Positions 51,715 through 62,440 of a DNA stretch of 64,000 bases are shown here, one piece after another. The notes under the pieces are model-generated. The model had not been told where the DNA came from and ran no database searches. It saw only the letters and a program-made list of their open reading frames with translations. Source of the DNA: Chelonoidis abingdonii (taxonomy: Eukaryota; Chordata; Testudines; Testudinidae); contig NC_133770.1 in assembly GCF_003597395.2 (NCBI RefSeq), forward strand, positions 27,823,573-27,887,572, written 5' to 3'. Made by a program: the position numbers and the translations under genes. Numbering within the stretch: position 1 is the stretch's first letter; each line of letters opens with the position of its first letter.

Positions 51715-52730
51715 AGTGCTTAAAGTCCCCAGTTGTGCCAGGACTAAAGCACAAGAAATACTCCCTATCATAGAGAGATTACATTACCTATTTCTTAATT
51801 TGATTCCACTGTCTTATAAAAGATCCATTTAAGAACCTTTGATAAGGAGAACGTTAGCTAGAAAATGAACACAAAATCCTAGCTAAGTCAATTCTTCTCA
51901 AAACAAGAACGTTTCTACATACAGCCTCGGTGAATTCAGATGTTTATGGTAAAATATGGATTTGTTTACCTTTATAATAAATCTTTCCTTTTGATCTTCA
52001 AACTGCTGGCATGAAGCTTTCCTGATCTAAAGGAGCGTCGAAGTTCATAATAAGAGTTTAAGTACAGAAGGATGGAACCAGATAGTAGTGCTGATACTGG
52101 AATTGCATTGGGTGTTTGGAAATGTTTTAAAATGTCTTAATTAGAATTTAATGTATTCACAGATACATAATCTTAAAATGAGACAGAGTTATATGCGTTA
52201 GTTTAATCTCTGCACTTGCGAATGCTAAAGATTCTAGTAACTTTTAACCTTAGAAAGGCAATTTAAACATGTTTTTGTTTATTTATTTTTGTAAAGACAA
52301 CACGAGACTAGTCTAGTCTTTATGGGACTGTTTCAAGTCCAGTCAAGTCAATAGTAGCCTTTCCTTTGACTTCAGTGAGCACTAGATCAGGCCCTGTAGG
52401 AATCCCTATCACCTTAGTTTATAGTTAAATTGTATTGTCTTCTGCCATTTTTAAAGAATCTCTCTCTTTTTTTTAGCCATTTTCCCCCTAGATTGAATTT
52501 CATCCACCACAACAAAGTTCTCAGTTTCGATATGAAACATGTTAGAAAAAACAAATTGTAAACGACTCTGCTGTTTACTCCAGGCTGTATATATGGTGCC
52601 CGCTCATAAAAATAATAGAACAAGAAAGAAAAAGCAATAAAATAACAAAAAAGAGCCACTTCACTGCTGACCCATTCACAAAATAAAACCAAAACCAGTG
52701 CTGACTCTTGCAGTCTCAAATTTGCATTCC
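51715..52730. other. Gene-free stretch
   Basis: AT-rich sequence without identified repeats. The 162-codon minus-strand frame at 52414-52902 spans this stretch and the duplicated segment next to it, with no recognisable domain. I regard it as chance. Confidence 0.5.
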
Positions 52731-52766
52731 TATGGACTCCTGGAAACACAGGGTTACATAGGAAAT

Positions 52767-52950
52767 GATCAGTTTCTGAAGTGAGTAGAAGGGAGTTCCC
52801 ATGGTAGGCCATCAAAAGGCCCATTTTCTGGTCCTTTAGTCTTTTTTCTCTTTTTCCCCACTGGTATTTTCCCCTACCTCTAAGGGTATGTATACACTGC
52901 ATTTGCTAGTGAAACTCCCTACCTGGCTCCACAGACTTGGGCTAGCAGTC
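52767..52950 (+). repeat. Duplicated segment, copy 1
   Basis: It begins gatcagtttctgaagtgagt and runs through aaaaggcccattttctggtc to ctccacagacttgggctag. It aligns along its length with copy 2 at 54887-55065, with a few indels. The distal part (from 52882) is the left end of the GTCTACACTGC-type TIR element, here truncated. Confidence 0.85.
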
Positions 52951-52954
52951 TCTT

Positions 52955-53720
52955 TGGCTATTCCTTGATGCAAAGATAATGTCTGTCAAGCGGGTTCATT
53001 GGTGGATTTTAGTGGCTGTAGATCCCATTTCTTGCCCTTCAAATTTTCCAACAGAAGTGACAGGTGTAATTTTGGAGGAGACATAGTTGTTAGCTGGAGT
53101 GTTGTGCCTCTTCTTTCCTCCTTTGTCACTTCTCTGTCTCATGAGCACGTCTGTTCTCCTCAGGTGAGCTGTGGCTTAGTGTATGGTGTGGTGCCACTGT
53201 GTTCTGTTCTGTGCTGAGTCCTCCCAGTTTGTTGGGTTGATGCCTCCCTTTTTAAGGTGTACTTTCAGTGTGTCTTTGAAGCGCTTCTGCTGCCCTCTGC
53301 AAGGCCTTCTCCCCTGACTTAATTGAGAGAAGAGTACTTGCTGTGGGAGGTGAGTATCAGGCATATGTACACAGTGGCCAGTCCAGCAAAGTTGGTGTTT
53401 CATGACCTACGCTTCTATACTGCTGATGTTGGCTGCAGAGAGAATAGTAATGTTAGCGTGTCGCTTGTCCCAGCTGATCCTGAGAATTCTCCTGGGGCAG
53501 CGCAGTTGGAACCACTCCAGCCACTTGAAATGTCGTCTGTAGGTTACCCAGGTCTCACAACCATAAAGAAGGGTGGAGATGAGAACTGTCTTGTAAACCA
53601 AGATCCTGTTTGCAGATCCTAATCATTGAAGACTCATTTGAGTAGTCTTCCAAAGGATGTGCTGGCACAGTGGATCCTGTATTCAGTTTCTGTATCAGTG
53701 CTGGCTGTGATGTTCTGTAC
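52955..53720 (-). pseudogene. LINE C-terminal remnant (non-LTR retrotransposon)
   Basis: The minus-strand frame 53601-53407 reads VYKTVLISTLLYGCETWVTY, then WLEWFQLRCPRRILRISWD. The frame 53403-53176 continues QLCWTGHCVHMPDTHLPQQV, then QGRRPCRGQQKRFKDTLKVH and WEDSAQNRTQW. This is the well-known ...LLYGCETW...L..FH.RCLR.IL.I.W...WAGHV.RM.D.RLPKQ...G.R..G...KR.KD.LK.....W...A.DR..WR block after the RT domain of many LINEs. One frame shift and a degraded zinc-knuckle-like tail show it is inactive. Confidence 0.8.
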
Positions 53721-53836
53721 CTCGAGGGAACACCTTACACCCCCATGCTTATCCTTAAAATGTGATTGTGTGGTATCTAATGCAAAGTTTGTCCTGTTGG
53801 GTATCTTCAGAAGGCACTTAATGCACTGACCATTGT

Positions 53837-54781
53837 TGTTATAGTAATGTTATAGGTTGTAACTTCATGTATATATTTATGAGGCTGAAAATGTGTCCTT
53901 GTAGCTTAAAACAAGCCCAGGCAAAGAGGAAGTTCACACTTCATCAGGGCATATATGGGACAAACCCAGTCCAGCCTCACAGGAACAATGGACACTGGCC
54001 TAGGCAGAAACCAAGGATCTATTGGACTCTCGAGTGAGTCATCCCCCTTCCTTTGGTCAGTTTGGGACTACGATGAGGTAATGCTCACCTGACTCTGAAG
54101 AGGGAGCAGGGGGGCAAAGCCAAGAGGTAAGAAGAACATAATAAAAGGGAGAGACATTTGCCATGCTCTTCCTCGCTCACTTCCACCTCCATCTACAGAC
54201 ACCACACCAAACGACTGAAGCGCTGATCAAAGAGGACAGCCTGGCTGAAGGGAAGCCAGCCAGCCTGCGGTGAGAAGCATTTAAGTTTGTAAGGACATTG
54301 CAAGTGTTAAGATCAGCTTAGAATGTGTTTTACTTTTATTTCATTTGACCAAATCTCACTTGTTATGCTTTGACTTATAATCACTTAAAATTTATCTTTG
54401 TAGTCAATAGATCTATTTGTTTATTCTACCTGAAGCAGTGAGTTTGGTTTGAAGAGTGTCAGAAGCTCCCCATGGGAGAACAATCTAGGTACATATCAAT
54501 TTCTTTGTTAAATTGATGAACTCATATAAGCTTGCAGTGTCCAGCGGGCATAACTGGACATTGCAAGATGGAGGTTCCTAGGATTGTGTCTGGGACCAGA
54601 GATATTGGCTAGTGTCATTCAGTTGCACAATCCAAGAAGCAGCTTACATGCAGAGGCTGTGCATGAACAGCCCAGGAGTGGGGGTTCTCACAACAGAGCA
54701 GGGTAAGGCTGGCTCCTAGAGTCAAGGATTGGAGTGACCCGAGCAGATCACCGGTCCAGATAACACCAGGGGAATGTCACA
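53837..54781 (+). mobile_element. Solo LTR-like element
   Basis: It begins TGTTATAG and ends GTCACA (TGT...ACA termini) and is about 945 bp long. A TATA-like cataataaaagg lies at about 54138. A sequence I recognise from turtle repeats follows (gcagtgagtttggtttgaag, gggcataactggacattgca, agtcaaggattggagtgacc). There is no internal coding region. The duplicated flank on its 3' side starts about 100 bp later. No clear target-site duplication; start position uncertain by some tens of bases. Confidence 0.65.
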
Positions 54782-54886
54782 CTGGCTGTTTGGGAGAGGT
54801 GGCTGCCAAGGTATGGAAAATGGTCCACATTTTCCAGGAGTTCTCCACTGATGGTGATTTGTGGAATACAAAGGGTAGTTTATGCA

Positions 54887-55065
54887 GATCAGTTTCTGAA
54901 GTGAGTAGAAGGAAGTTCCTGTGGTAGGCATCAAAAGGCCCATTTTCTGGTCCTTTAGTCCTTTTGCTCTTTTTTCCCACTGGTATCTCTACCTCTAAGG
55001 GTAAGTCTACACTGCATTTGCGAGTGAGCCTCCCTGCATGGCTCCACAGACTTGGCGTAGCAGCC
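54887..55065 (+). repeat. Duplicated segment, copy 2
   Basis: Same sequence as 52767-52950 (gatcagtttctgaagtgagt, aaaaggcccattttctggtc, ctccacagacttggcgtag) and continuing without break into the complete TIR element to 55279. The preceding 25-30 bp (tggaatacaaagggtag) also resemble copy 1 (tggaaacacagggttac). Confidence 0.85.
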
Positions 55066-55279
55066 TAAAAATAGGTATGTAGACACTGCAGCTGGATCTT
55101 GGGCTCTGAGCCTGTGAGGAGGGGGATTAGACTTAAGAGCCTGAGCTCCAGCTTCAGCCACAAAACCAAAGCAACATCTTCACAGTTATTTTTTGAGCGG
55201 TAGCATGACCCCATTAACACAAATTTGTGGTCTCATGCTGGGAGGGTCACTCCCAAATGCAGTGTAGGCACATCTTAAG
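54999..55279. mobile_element. TIR element, GGGTAAGTCTACACTGCAT ends
   Basis: The left end ggtaagtctacactgcattt and the right end aatgcagtgtaggcacatct are inverted copies. About 281 bp, internal gctccacagacttgg and ctgagcctgtgagg blocks. Family relative of 27421-27522 and 44735-45339. Confidence 0.7.
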
Positions 55280-55284
55280 ACTCT

Positions 55285-56560
55285 CGGGCAACTTCTTTTC
55301 TTCATCCAACAATCTGTTACCCCAGAAATCTTGTCTCCAGCTCTTTCCTTTTCCTCAACCACCCCAATATCATTACATTTAATACAGACTGAATAGACAT
55401 ACCTCCAGCTTGGTCCTGACAAAAACTAGTAAATATCTCCAGGGCTGGTGCTTGCCCTTATAGGCCCCCAATAAATGCATTAGACCGTATCCCAAGCTGA
55501 GATCAATGGATCTATGCTGAGCTACATAAATTGAAGCTCTGGCATATACATGGTGAGCAAGTTGCCCATTTCCACACCCTCTGCCTTACTCTACCCAATC
55601 CTCCACACTCATTCATCCACTTGCCCATCCCATTTTCTCCCCAAATCAAATACTTTATCAGTAATATTTTTCTGGATCTTCATAGGACCAAATGATATCT
55701 TTGAATACTACATTCATACCTTTCTTCAGCACTCTTTTTAAATTTCCCCAGTACTTCCTTCTCTGCCAAATAACACCCCAGAATCCACTATGCAAGCTGT
55801 GGTATAGGGGCACTATTGATGTAAAGGTCCCTGGGAATGTCAAGAACAGCCCTGCAAAATTGGATGGAACAATGATGAGTGGCAATGAAAGACTCATAGT
55901 TTGTTAATTTCTGGAAAGCCCTGGCAACTGGTACAAATGTGCCCCATAACCTAGTCTCAGTTTTATACTCCACATTGCAATCTTAATCTCTGTCACACTG
56001 AGTCTCCATTTTTTCTCTGTCTCAACTGCCTTTCTTTTAAAACCGTAACAGTCCTGAATGAACGCATTATTTCATCCTCAAAAAATCAGTGTCCATTTAC
56101 CCCATTCACCATTTATTGAAACCACAATAACTCAAGACTGCAGGGGCCAGACGGGAATTGTATCATATGAAAAATGTGTAATGTGCTGCACTGAACGGTA
56201 AGAGCAGAACTGTACAAAATTTGAGTTATACATTTAAGTTATAAAAGGAATTTAAGTTATAAAAGGATACTTTATTAAGGATACTTTATTAAGTTTTAAA
56301 GGAGACTATATTAAGTTACAAAAAGATACTATATTTTATTTCCTGTGGAGAGATGTATTTATTGTAGCAACACTTAGCTGTGATTTGGTTTTCCTAATTC
56401 TGGTGGTTTGTTATACAATTTTTTTTCTGGACAGATTAGTCACAAAATGTCCACACAGGGTCTATTAGTAGTACTGTGTGCATTTTGGAGTGTCTATGTC
56501 AATATATATAATGCATGTGTATATATAGTGTGTATTATTATGAATATATAGGTAGTGGCC
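55285..56560. other. Gene-free stretch
   Basis: AT-rich sequence. A local tandem-like block of ttaagttataaaagg / gatactttattaag units lies at about 56236-56335. No gene or named transposon is recognised. Confidence 0.5.
56236..56335. repeat. Imperfect tandem repeat of an about 22-bp AT-rich unit
   Basis: Units such as ttaagttataaaagga and gatactttattaag recur four to five times with variation. Confidence 0.7.
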
Positions 56561-56564
56561 TCAG

Positions 56565-56695
56565 TCCTGCAAGGTGTTGAGCATTGAACCAGTAAAGCAC
56601 TTAAGCACATGCTTGAAGTCAATGGGACCACTCACGTGCATTAAATTAGACGTGCTTCAGTGCTTTGCTGAATCAGGGTCAGAGTTCTCAACATC
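56565..56695. repeat. Degenerate palindromic repeat (agtcaatgggaccactcacg type)
   Basis: It starts agtcctgcaaggtgttgag and ends ctttgctgaatcagggtc, with cttaagcacatgcttgaagt in the middle. Related to 37085-37222. Confidence 0.55.
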
Positions 56696-56754
56696 TTTCT
56701 GGATCAAACCTTGTATATATATAATATTATTGTTCAATGAGAGGGTGTTCAGAT

Positions 56755-57316
56755 AATGATCAAGGGCATGAAAGAAAACCTATATGATATAAGATTGAAA
56801 AGACAGGGATTGTTTGCCTCAGGAGATGGATAAGAGGGCACCAATAACTAATTAATAGCATAGAGAAGGTAGATTGAGAGCTTCTGTTCTCCCTATCTAA
56901 TAACATAAGAACTTTCGAAGAAAATGGTAAACTGCAAACAGCTAGAAAAAATAGACAGTAATTGGACTGTGGAACTCACTGCCACAGGAAGTCATTGGAG
57001 TCAATAATTTATTAAGATTCAAAAAGAGATTGGACATTTATATGACTATCAAGAATATCTAGAGTTATAATTAATGATAGCTAAAATTGGAAGGGATATT
57101 AAACCTGGTGCTTCAGGGTTTAGGCTAATGTCTAACTATTAGAGATCAAGATGACATCTCATGTGGAGTGGAGGGGCAACAGATTATCCCATGTCTGCTT
57201 ACTGTGGTTCTTACATCTTCCTTTAAAACATCAGATGATGGCCATTGTCAGAGACAGGATAATGGGCTAGATGGACCATGGGTCTGGTCTAGTATAGCAA
57301 TTCCTGTGTTCATGTT
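56755..57316 (+). mobile_element. CR1-like LINE 3' fragment, older copy
   Basis: It carries gataagagggcaccaataac, ggaactcactgccacaggaa, aaaagagattggacatttat, aggggcaacagattatccca, gagacaggataatgggctag and gtctggtctagtatagcaat in the order of a CR1 subfamily 3' region. There is no ATTCTATG tail; it ends with aattcctgtgttcatg. Diverged, no intact frame. Confidence 0.75.
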
Positions 57317-57319
57317 AAC

Positions 57320-57800
57320 GTATGGTATGCATTAACGTGTACATTTTGAAGATGGAATGTGTTGTCTGAGGGTGGAACTCAAGGTGCATGCTGTATATTA
57401 TTTTAGATGTATTTCTGCAGAATGTAGTTGTTAGGGAATTTAAAAAAATCTTCTATTTTAAAAAGTAAAAAAAAAAAGAAAAAAGAGGAAGTGAAGGAGG
57501 AGAAAGAGCGGTGTGTAACTTTAATTATTTTTGATTCACTACTATAAAACCCACAGCTGGGCAGGCCTTTCTGCTTGAAGTCTTCAGCCTTGGTGATCCT
57601 ATTTTTTCATTCAATTTTATTTCTGCGCCCTTTGACTTTTATTATTTCAAGTAAAGGAGAACATTTCCAGTGTAGTTTCAAACTGGGGATATTACTCCCT
57701 TCAGATACATTTCATCTACACTGTGAGGAGAGATTAAGGGTAGGCAAAGTAGGGCTAGCTCCTTGACAGATTAAAGCGGAGCCATGGAAATTCTCTTTTC
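57320..57800. other. Gene-free stretch
   Basis: AT-rich, with an A/G-rich tract at about 57455-57500. No feature is identified. Confidence 0.5.
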
Positions 57801-57806
57801 TACATT

Positions 57807-57950
57807 GGCCAACATTTTCAAAAGTGACTGGTGATCTTGGACTTGGGACATCTTAAAAGGGCGCTGAGCTTGCTCCTGCTGAAAATCAGGCCCTTTAAGG
57901 AGTGTCAAGCTGGGCTCCCAAAGTTACCAGTCACTTTGAAAAATCTTGCC
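57807..57950. mobile_element. Palindromic MITE-like element
   Basis: The arms ccaacattttcaaaagtgac... (57807-57832) and ...cactttgaaaaatcttgcc (57926-57950) are near-perfect inverse complements over about 25 bp. About 144 bp in total. Confidence 0.7.
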
Positions 57951-57954
57951 CTTT

Positions 57955-60900
57955 ATTTCAGCTTGAATGTGGATCAAAAAGTTCATACTTCGGTTGCTCC
58001 TGACCTTGTCTCAGGAAATTGGGTCAATTTCACTTCTCAAATGGGTCCTTCTGTCATGTAATGTGTATCTTAATTGTTTAATGCAATATTTCTACATAAT
58101 TATAAGAAATATCACTTGCTGCATTGATAATAAAATGAAAACAGGCAATGTTAATAACATTACACATTTTTATAATGGGATGGAAAATCATTAATTATGA
58201 GACAGAATAAATTAACACATATCAAATGCTTCCAAGAGGCACTAGGAGTTGGGAGTGGGTAGAGCCTCCATTTTTATTTCTTCTGCAGAGGAAATTAGGG
58301 TCAAATTATATTAGGCACTAAAGAACAGAAATGTCCTTCCTGGCCTAGGAAAGCATACAATGCCACAGTGCATTTATACACACCCACAGTGTCAGCTTGA
58401 AGGGCTGACAAAGTACTTTCCAAGCTGTAAAAATCACGTCACCCACCTCTGAACTACAGTCACAGCTGGGCTCACATACTCTTGTAGCCCTACCATCATC
58501 CCCCACAAGTGTTGTCAGAAAGGACCAATCCAATCACAGTTTCAACCAATCAGATCAGGCTAGTTGGACGGGTATCCATGTGGGGGAATCATGGTGGGAG
58601 TTCAAGGAGTAGAAACTGCCATCTGATCAGCATAGGCCTGAGGGAGAAAGAGTCTGCTGGAGCTCTAGGTAACCAGGGAGAGAAGGAAAGAGACTGTAAG
58701 TATCTAAAGTATTGCTTCACCTTGCTAAGAGTCAGCCTGTGGCCAGCTCTTGGTATGACATTGTACTCCCTGGAATAGGGCCAAATTCCCAATGAAGCAC
58801 TGATACTTCATCCCTACATCACCTTGCCTAGATTTGCTCTTACTTGGCTTGTTTCCATATATTCGTATTTGATGATTTCCATTGAGCTGGAATTCCTGGT
58901 ATAGTCAGTATGAAGATCCAGCAAGAAATCAGCCAACAAGCAAATGTATAAGAGGGAAAAATATTTTATTTGAGTTCACACTATGGACCCTTCTTGCAGC
59001 GTGGGATAGAGAGAGCTCCTGCCAGTCACTGCACCATGTGACTTCCCACAACAAATGGCCAACAGAAGTTATTGCTTTCCCATGCTTGACTGCATGCAAT
59101 TTTTTCTCAGGCCCTGGAAAAAACAGAGCTTCCTCATTGTTTCTTCTGGGGGAGACAAAAAGGGTGGCCTAAACGGCCTTCCCTGACTAACAGGGCTTGC
59201 CGGTTGGCAACCAACATTAAGTGTCCATCTATTCAAGTGCTTCCTTCAGCTGTTTTTCTGTTGTGTTCCTCAATTTTGTCCCTCTCTGACTGTTATTATA
59301 TTATAGTTCTGGGATTTTGCAGGCTATGGAATGATGCTGACTCTCTCTAGTATCCAGAAGCCAGTGGAGCTAAGCATAGGTCACTAATAAATGTTACATC
59401 CCAGATTTATAGTATGAAAAAGATGGCCTCCTTCCCAGAAGCGATGCACTGAATATTTAAATTTGTTTGCAAACAAGCACTGAAGGCCATTTTGTCAGCC
59501 AGCACACGTAGCTTGGTGCAAGTAGTGCAGAGTGCAGTTAATTAGAAAGTTTGGTTTTCTGGTCTCTGACTATAGCAACCCTTTCCCCCCTCCAAAAAGG
59601 GATTTAATGTAAATGGCTGGAAACAAAAGTGCTTCCCAAACTGAGTTCATTTCTCTTCTCCATAACGTCTTCCCTTCCAATCTATTGAAAAAAACCCTAA
59701 ACCATTTCTAGGCAATCATGGGTTTTTTTCCTATAATTTCCCTATCACCTTTACCCACTAAATTATATAAAGATTTCATCTTAAGAATGCATTTTTTTTT
59801 ACTGTATGTTTAATGCTTTATTCTTGTGTGAAAAATTTCTCTCACACACTCTAACAATTACAGGTTTCCTGGTTGTGGGCCTAATGTGTAAATTATTCAT
59901 TTCTTGTACTCAATTTTGAATATTTGAGAATTTGTTCAAATAATTAAAACACAAATGCTTATTAACCCTGTAAACAATTTGGCAATGATTTTTAAGATAT
60001 TAAATGTTAATAAGAAGCTAAATGTATTTGTTTTATATGAAAGGTTAAACATTTTGGAAATATTTTATTTTGTCTCTGTATGTCAGAAATGGGACACAAA
60101 GTGGATTTGGGGGTGAAATAGAGATAGAGAGACAATGTCTGAAAAAAGATCTGTTTTCCCTGTCTACAAGAATTTCTTTGCTTCCAAAACAGAACATGCT
60201 GAGGATTTTGGAAGGAACTCTTTGCCTACTGTTTTAAATTCTTTGGTCCCAATTTGCCTCTCACTTATACCAGAGTAAATCAAGCATAACTCCATTTAAG
60301 TCAGTGGAATTTTGCAGATGTAAAACTGATGTGAAAGGTCAATCAAGACCTTTAAATCAAACTTGCTACAGTACTTTAGTTAAGGTAAAGTTAGTCAATA
60401 GGTTATTCACTTGTCCAAGGCTGACATGTTATATAAGGCATTAGCAGCCAGAGTCTATTGTCCAGACAAGTGTAATCAGCAAATCCAATTTTATAAATTT
60501 TTGACTGGTGACAGTGGTGCAGAGATAACTCAGAAGGTGTTGTGGAAGACTTCGCTGAAGTTTGTTTGCATTGTAATTTGGCTGGAAGTCACAGAAGCTT
60601 ACCTAGTTACTGCCATTTATTTTTGATAAGCCCCAGAGCGTCCATGACATTTATTGAAATAGAATGGTGTCTAGGCAGCCATTAATGCTACTGTATCTTG
60701 TTTCAGCAGATGCTTTATTTTAAGACGTTTGAAGGAGGTTTACTGTAGATATTCAAACCTACTAGGGTCTTTGTGTCTAATAAGGCCTTTGACCTAGATC
60801 AGAGTTCTCCGATGTTTTACTATGTAAGTTATATAACTTCTGATGTCCGGTTAGTGTCGTCTTACAGTTTAAATGTACCTTTTTACTGGACCAGTTCTAA

Positions 60901-61790
60901 CTTCTGTTGCTGGGAATATGAAAATTTCACACTTGTGTAATATAAAATATTGCATTTTTCATGCTATGTCACTAACTGTAGACATAGGAATAAGCCTCTA
61001 ATCTCAGTTTTGTAGCAATTAGGCTTTCTGCAATTTCTGGATATGAGCCAGCCACATTAGAGTGAAAATTGCAGCTATTCTTTCCTCAAGCCTGCCAATG
61101 TTCTTGCAACAGGGAACAATCATTTATAAATCACCCCAGGGAGAAATGCCCGTCACAGAAAGCTCAAGAGACCAATAGGATCCAAATCACACCTTTATGA
61201 TATTTCCCTTCTGCAAGCATTTACATTCAAATATAAACAACTCTTGCATTAGGAACTATATTACACGTTTTAAAAGGCTGTTCTACATGATGTGTTATAG
61301 TGAAATAGCTCTGTCTGATACTTTGGTTTCTTTCTAATTTGCTTATATTGTACTATTTTTGCAAAAAAAAAAAAAAGATAAATAAAAAAAAATCTGGTGG
61401 GAATAAGCCAACCTGTCTAATTATCCCTGATTTATTCCCTACTATAGTGCAGGCATCATCAGAGAACAAAATGCCAGCTTGTCTATGCAGTTTGTTTCAG
61501 TTGTTTGTAATCTAGTCTGCTTCCCTCAAATAAGGTTTTAGAGATGATGAGTCCTCATCTCAGAAATTGACAAAATGGGTAGCACCATGAGTAACATGGA
61601 GAATCCAATCTCCATTATCTTATGGCATGAGATGTAATCAGGTGGCATAAAAGGACACCTACATATCTATTCAAAAGAAAAGAATCTGAGGAAAGGCGGC
61701 CAGATCTCCATCTGATGTAAAGCAGCATAACTCCACTCACATCAGTGCAGCTATGCCAATTTACACCATATGAATGACACAGATGCTGTT
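57955..61790. other. Long gene-free, repeat-poor stretch
   Basis: About 3.8 kb of AT-rich sequence. Traces of the ctccatttaagtcagtgg-type old repeat occur at about 60245-60345 and 61700-61770. A 15-nt A run lies at 61363-61375. No exon, RNA gene or named transposon is recognised; the open frames (at most 96 codons) are chance. Confidence 0.5.
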
Positions 61791-61797
61791 CCAAACA

Positions 61798-62098
61798 GCT
61801 TGCAATTCTATTAGATCACAGACAGGGTAGGATATAAACTCCTGGCTTCTGTGCCTCCTATTTAAATTTATGAGGCATGGGTTTAAATCCTGCCATGCCA
61901 GTGATCTAATTGGATTGTAAGACATTAGACCCCGTCCCAAAGAGTTTACAATCCAGTTAGATCACGGACAGGGTAGGATATAAACCCATGCCTCATCAGT
62001 TTAAATAGGAGGCACAGAGGCATGGGTTTATATCCTGCCCTGTCACCAGTGATCTAGTTGGATTGTAAGCTCTTTGGGACAGGGTCTAATGTCTTACC
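61798..62098. repeat. Array of alternating inverted copies of an about 68-bp unit
   Basis: Four related segments alternate in orientation: 61798-61862 (minus-like), 61853-61920 (plus), 61946-62013 (minus), 62019-62098 (plus, extended). Key shared phrases are gaggcatgggttta, agtgatctaattggattgta and gacagggtaggatataaac with their complements. The loop gacattagaccccgtcccaa (61921-61940) recurs inverted at about 62078-62097. The segments resemble the aagctctttggggcaggg LINE/SINE 3' end at 62310 but are arranged as nested palindromes. Confidence 0.8.
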
Positions 62099-62194
62099 TT
62101 TCAGGAGATTCTCAAGTACTCAGCAAAATATGGGCTAGAGTAAAAGTGGCTTCAGTGGATCTACACTGATTTATGCGTGCTGAGGATCTCTCCC

Positions 62195-62212
62195 TGTATA
62201 TATATATACACA
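62195..62212. repeat. (TA)n short microsatellite
   Basis: Six to seven TA units followed by CACATA. Confidence 0.85.
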
Positions 62213-62309
62213 TAGAAAATACTGCACTGAAATACAACAACGCTGGGGTGGAAGGCTTCACATTCTTTCCTTCTACTCTCCCATCAGTCTGTCTGTATCC
62301 ATCTGTTGG

Positions 62310-62440
62310 CTCTTGTCTGGACTCTAACATCTTTGGGGCAGGGACCATCTTTTTAGTTCTGTGTTTGTACAATGCCTAGCGCACTGAGATCCTGGTCCTG
62401 ACTTGGGCTCCTAGGCCCTACAGTAAGACAAAATAATAAT
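62310..62440 (+). repeat. L2/CR1-like 3' end fragment
   Basis: The phrases catctttggggcagggacca, ttctgtgtttgtacaatgcc, tagcgcactgagatcctggt and gggctcctaggccctacag end in an AATAATAAT tail. Same family as 38150-38305. Confidence 0.65.

Noticed and set aside
52414..52902. 162-codon minus-strand frame
   Set aside because: Second longest frame in the window after accounting for overlaps, but it crosses into the duplicated repeat segment, has no domain and no splice context; likely chance in AT-rich DNA.
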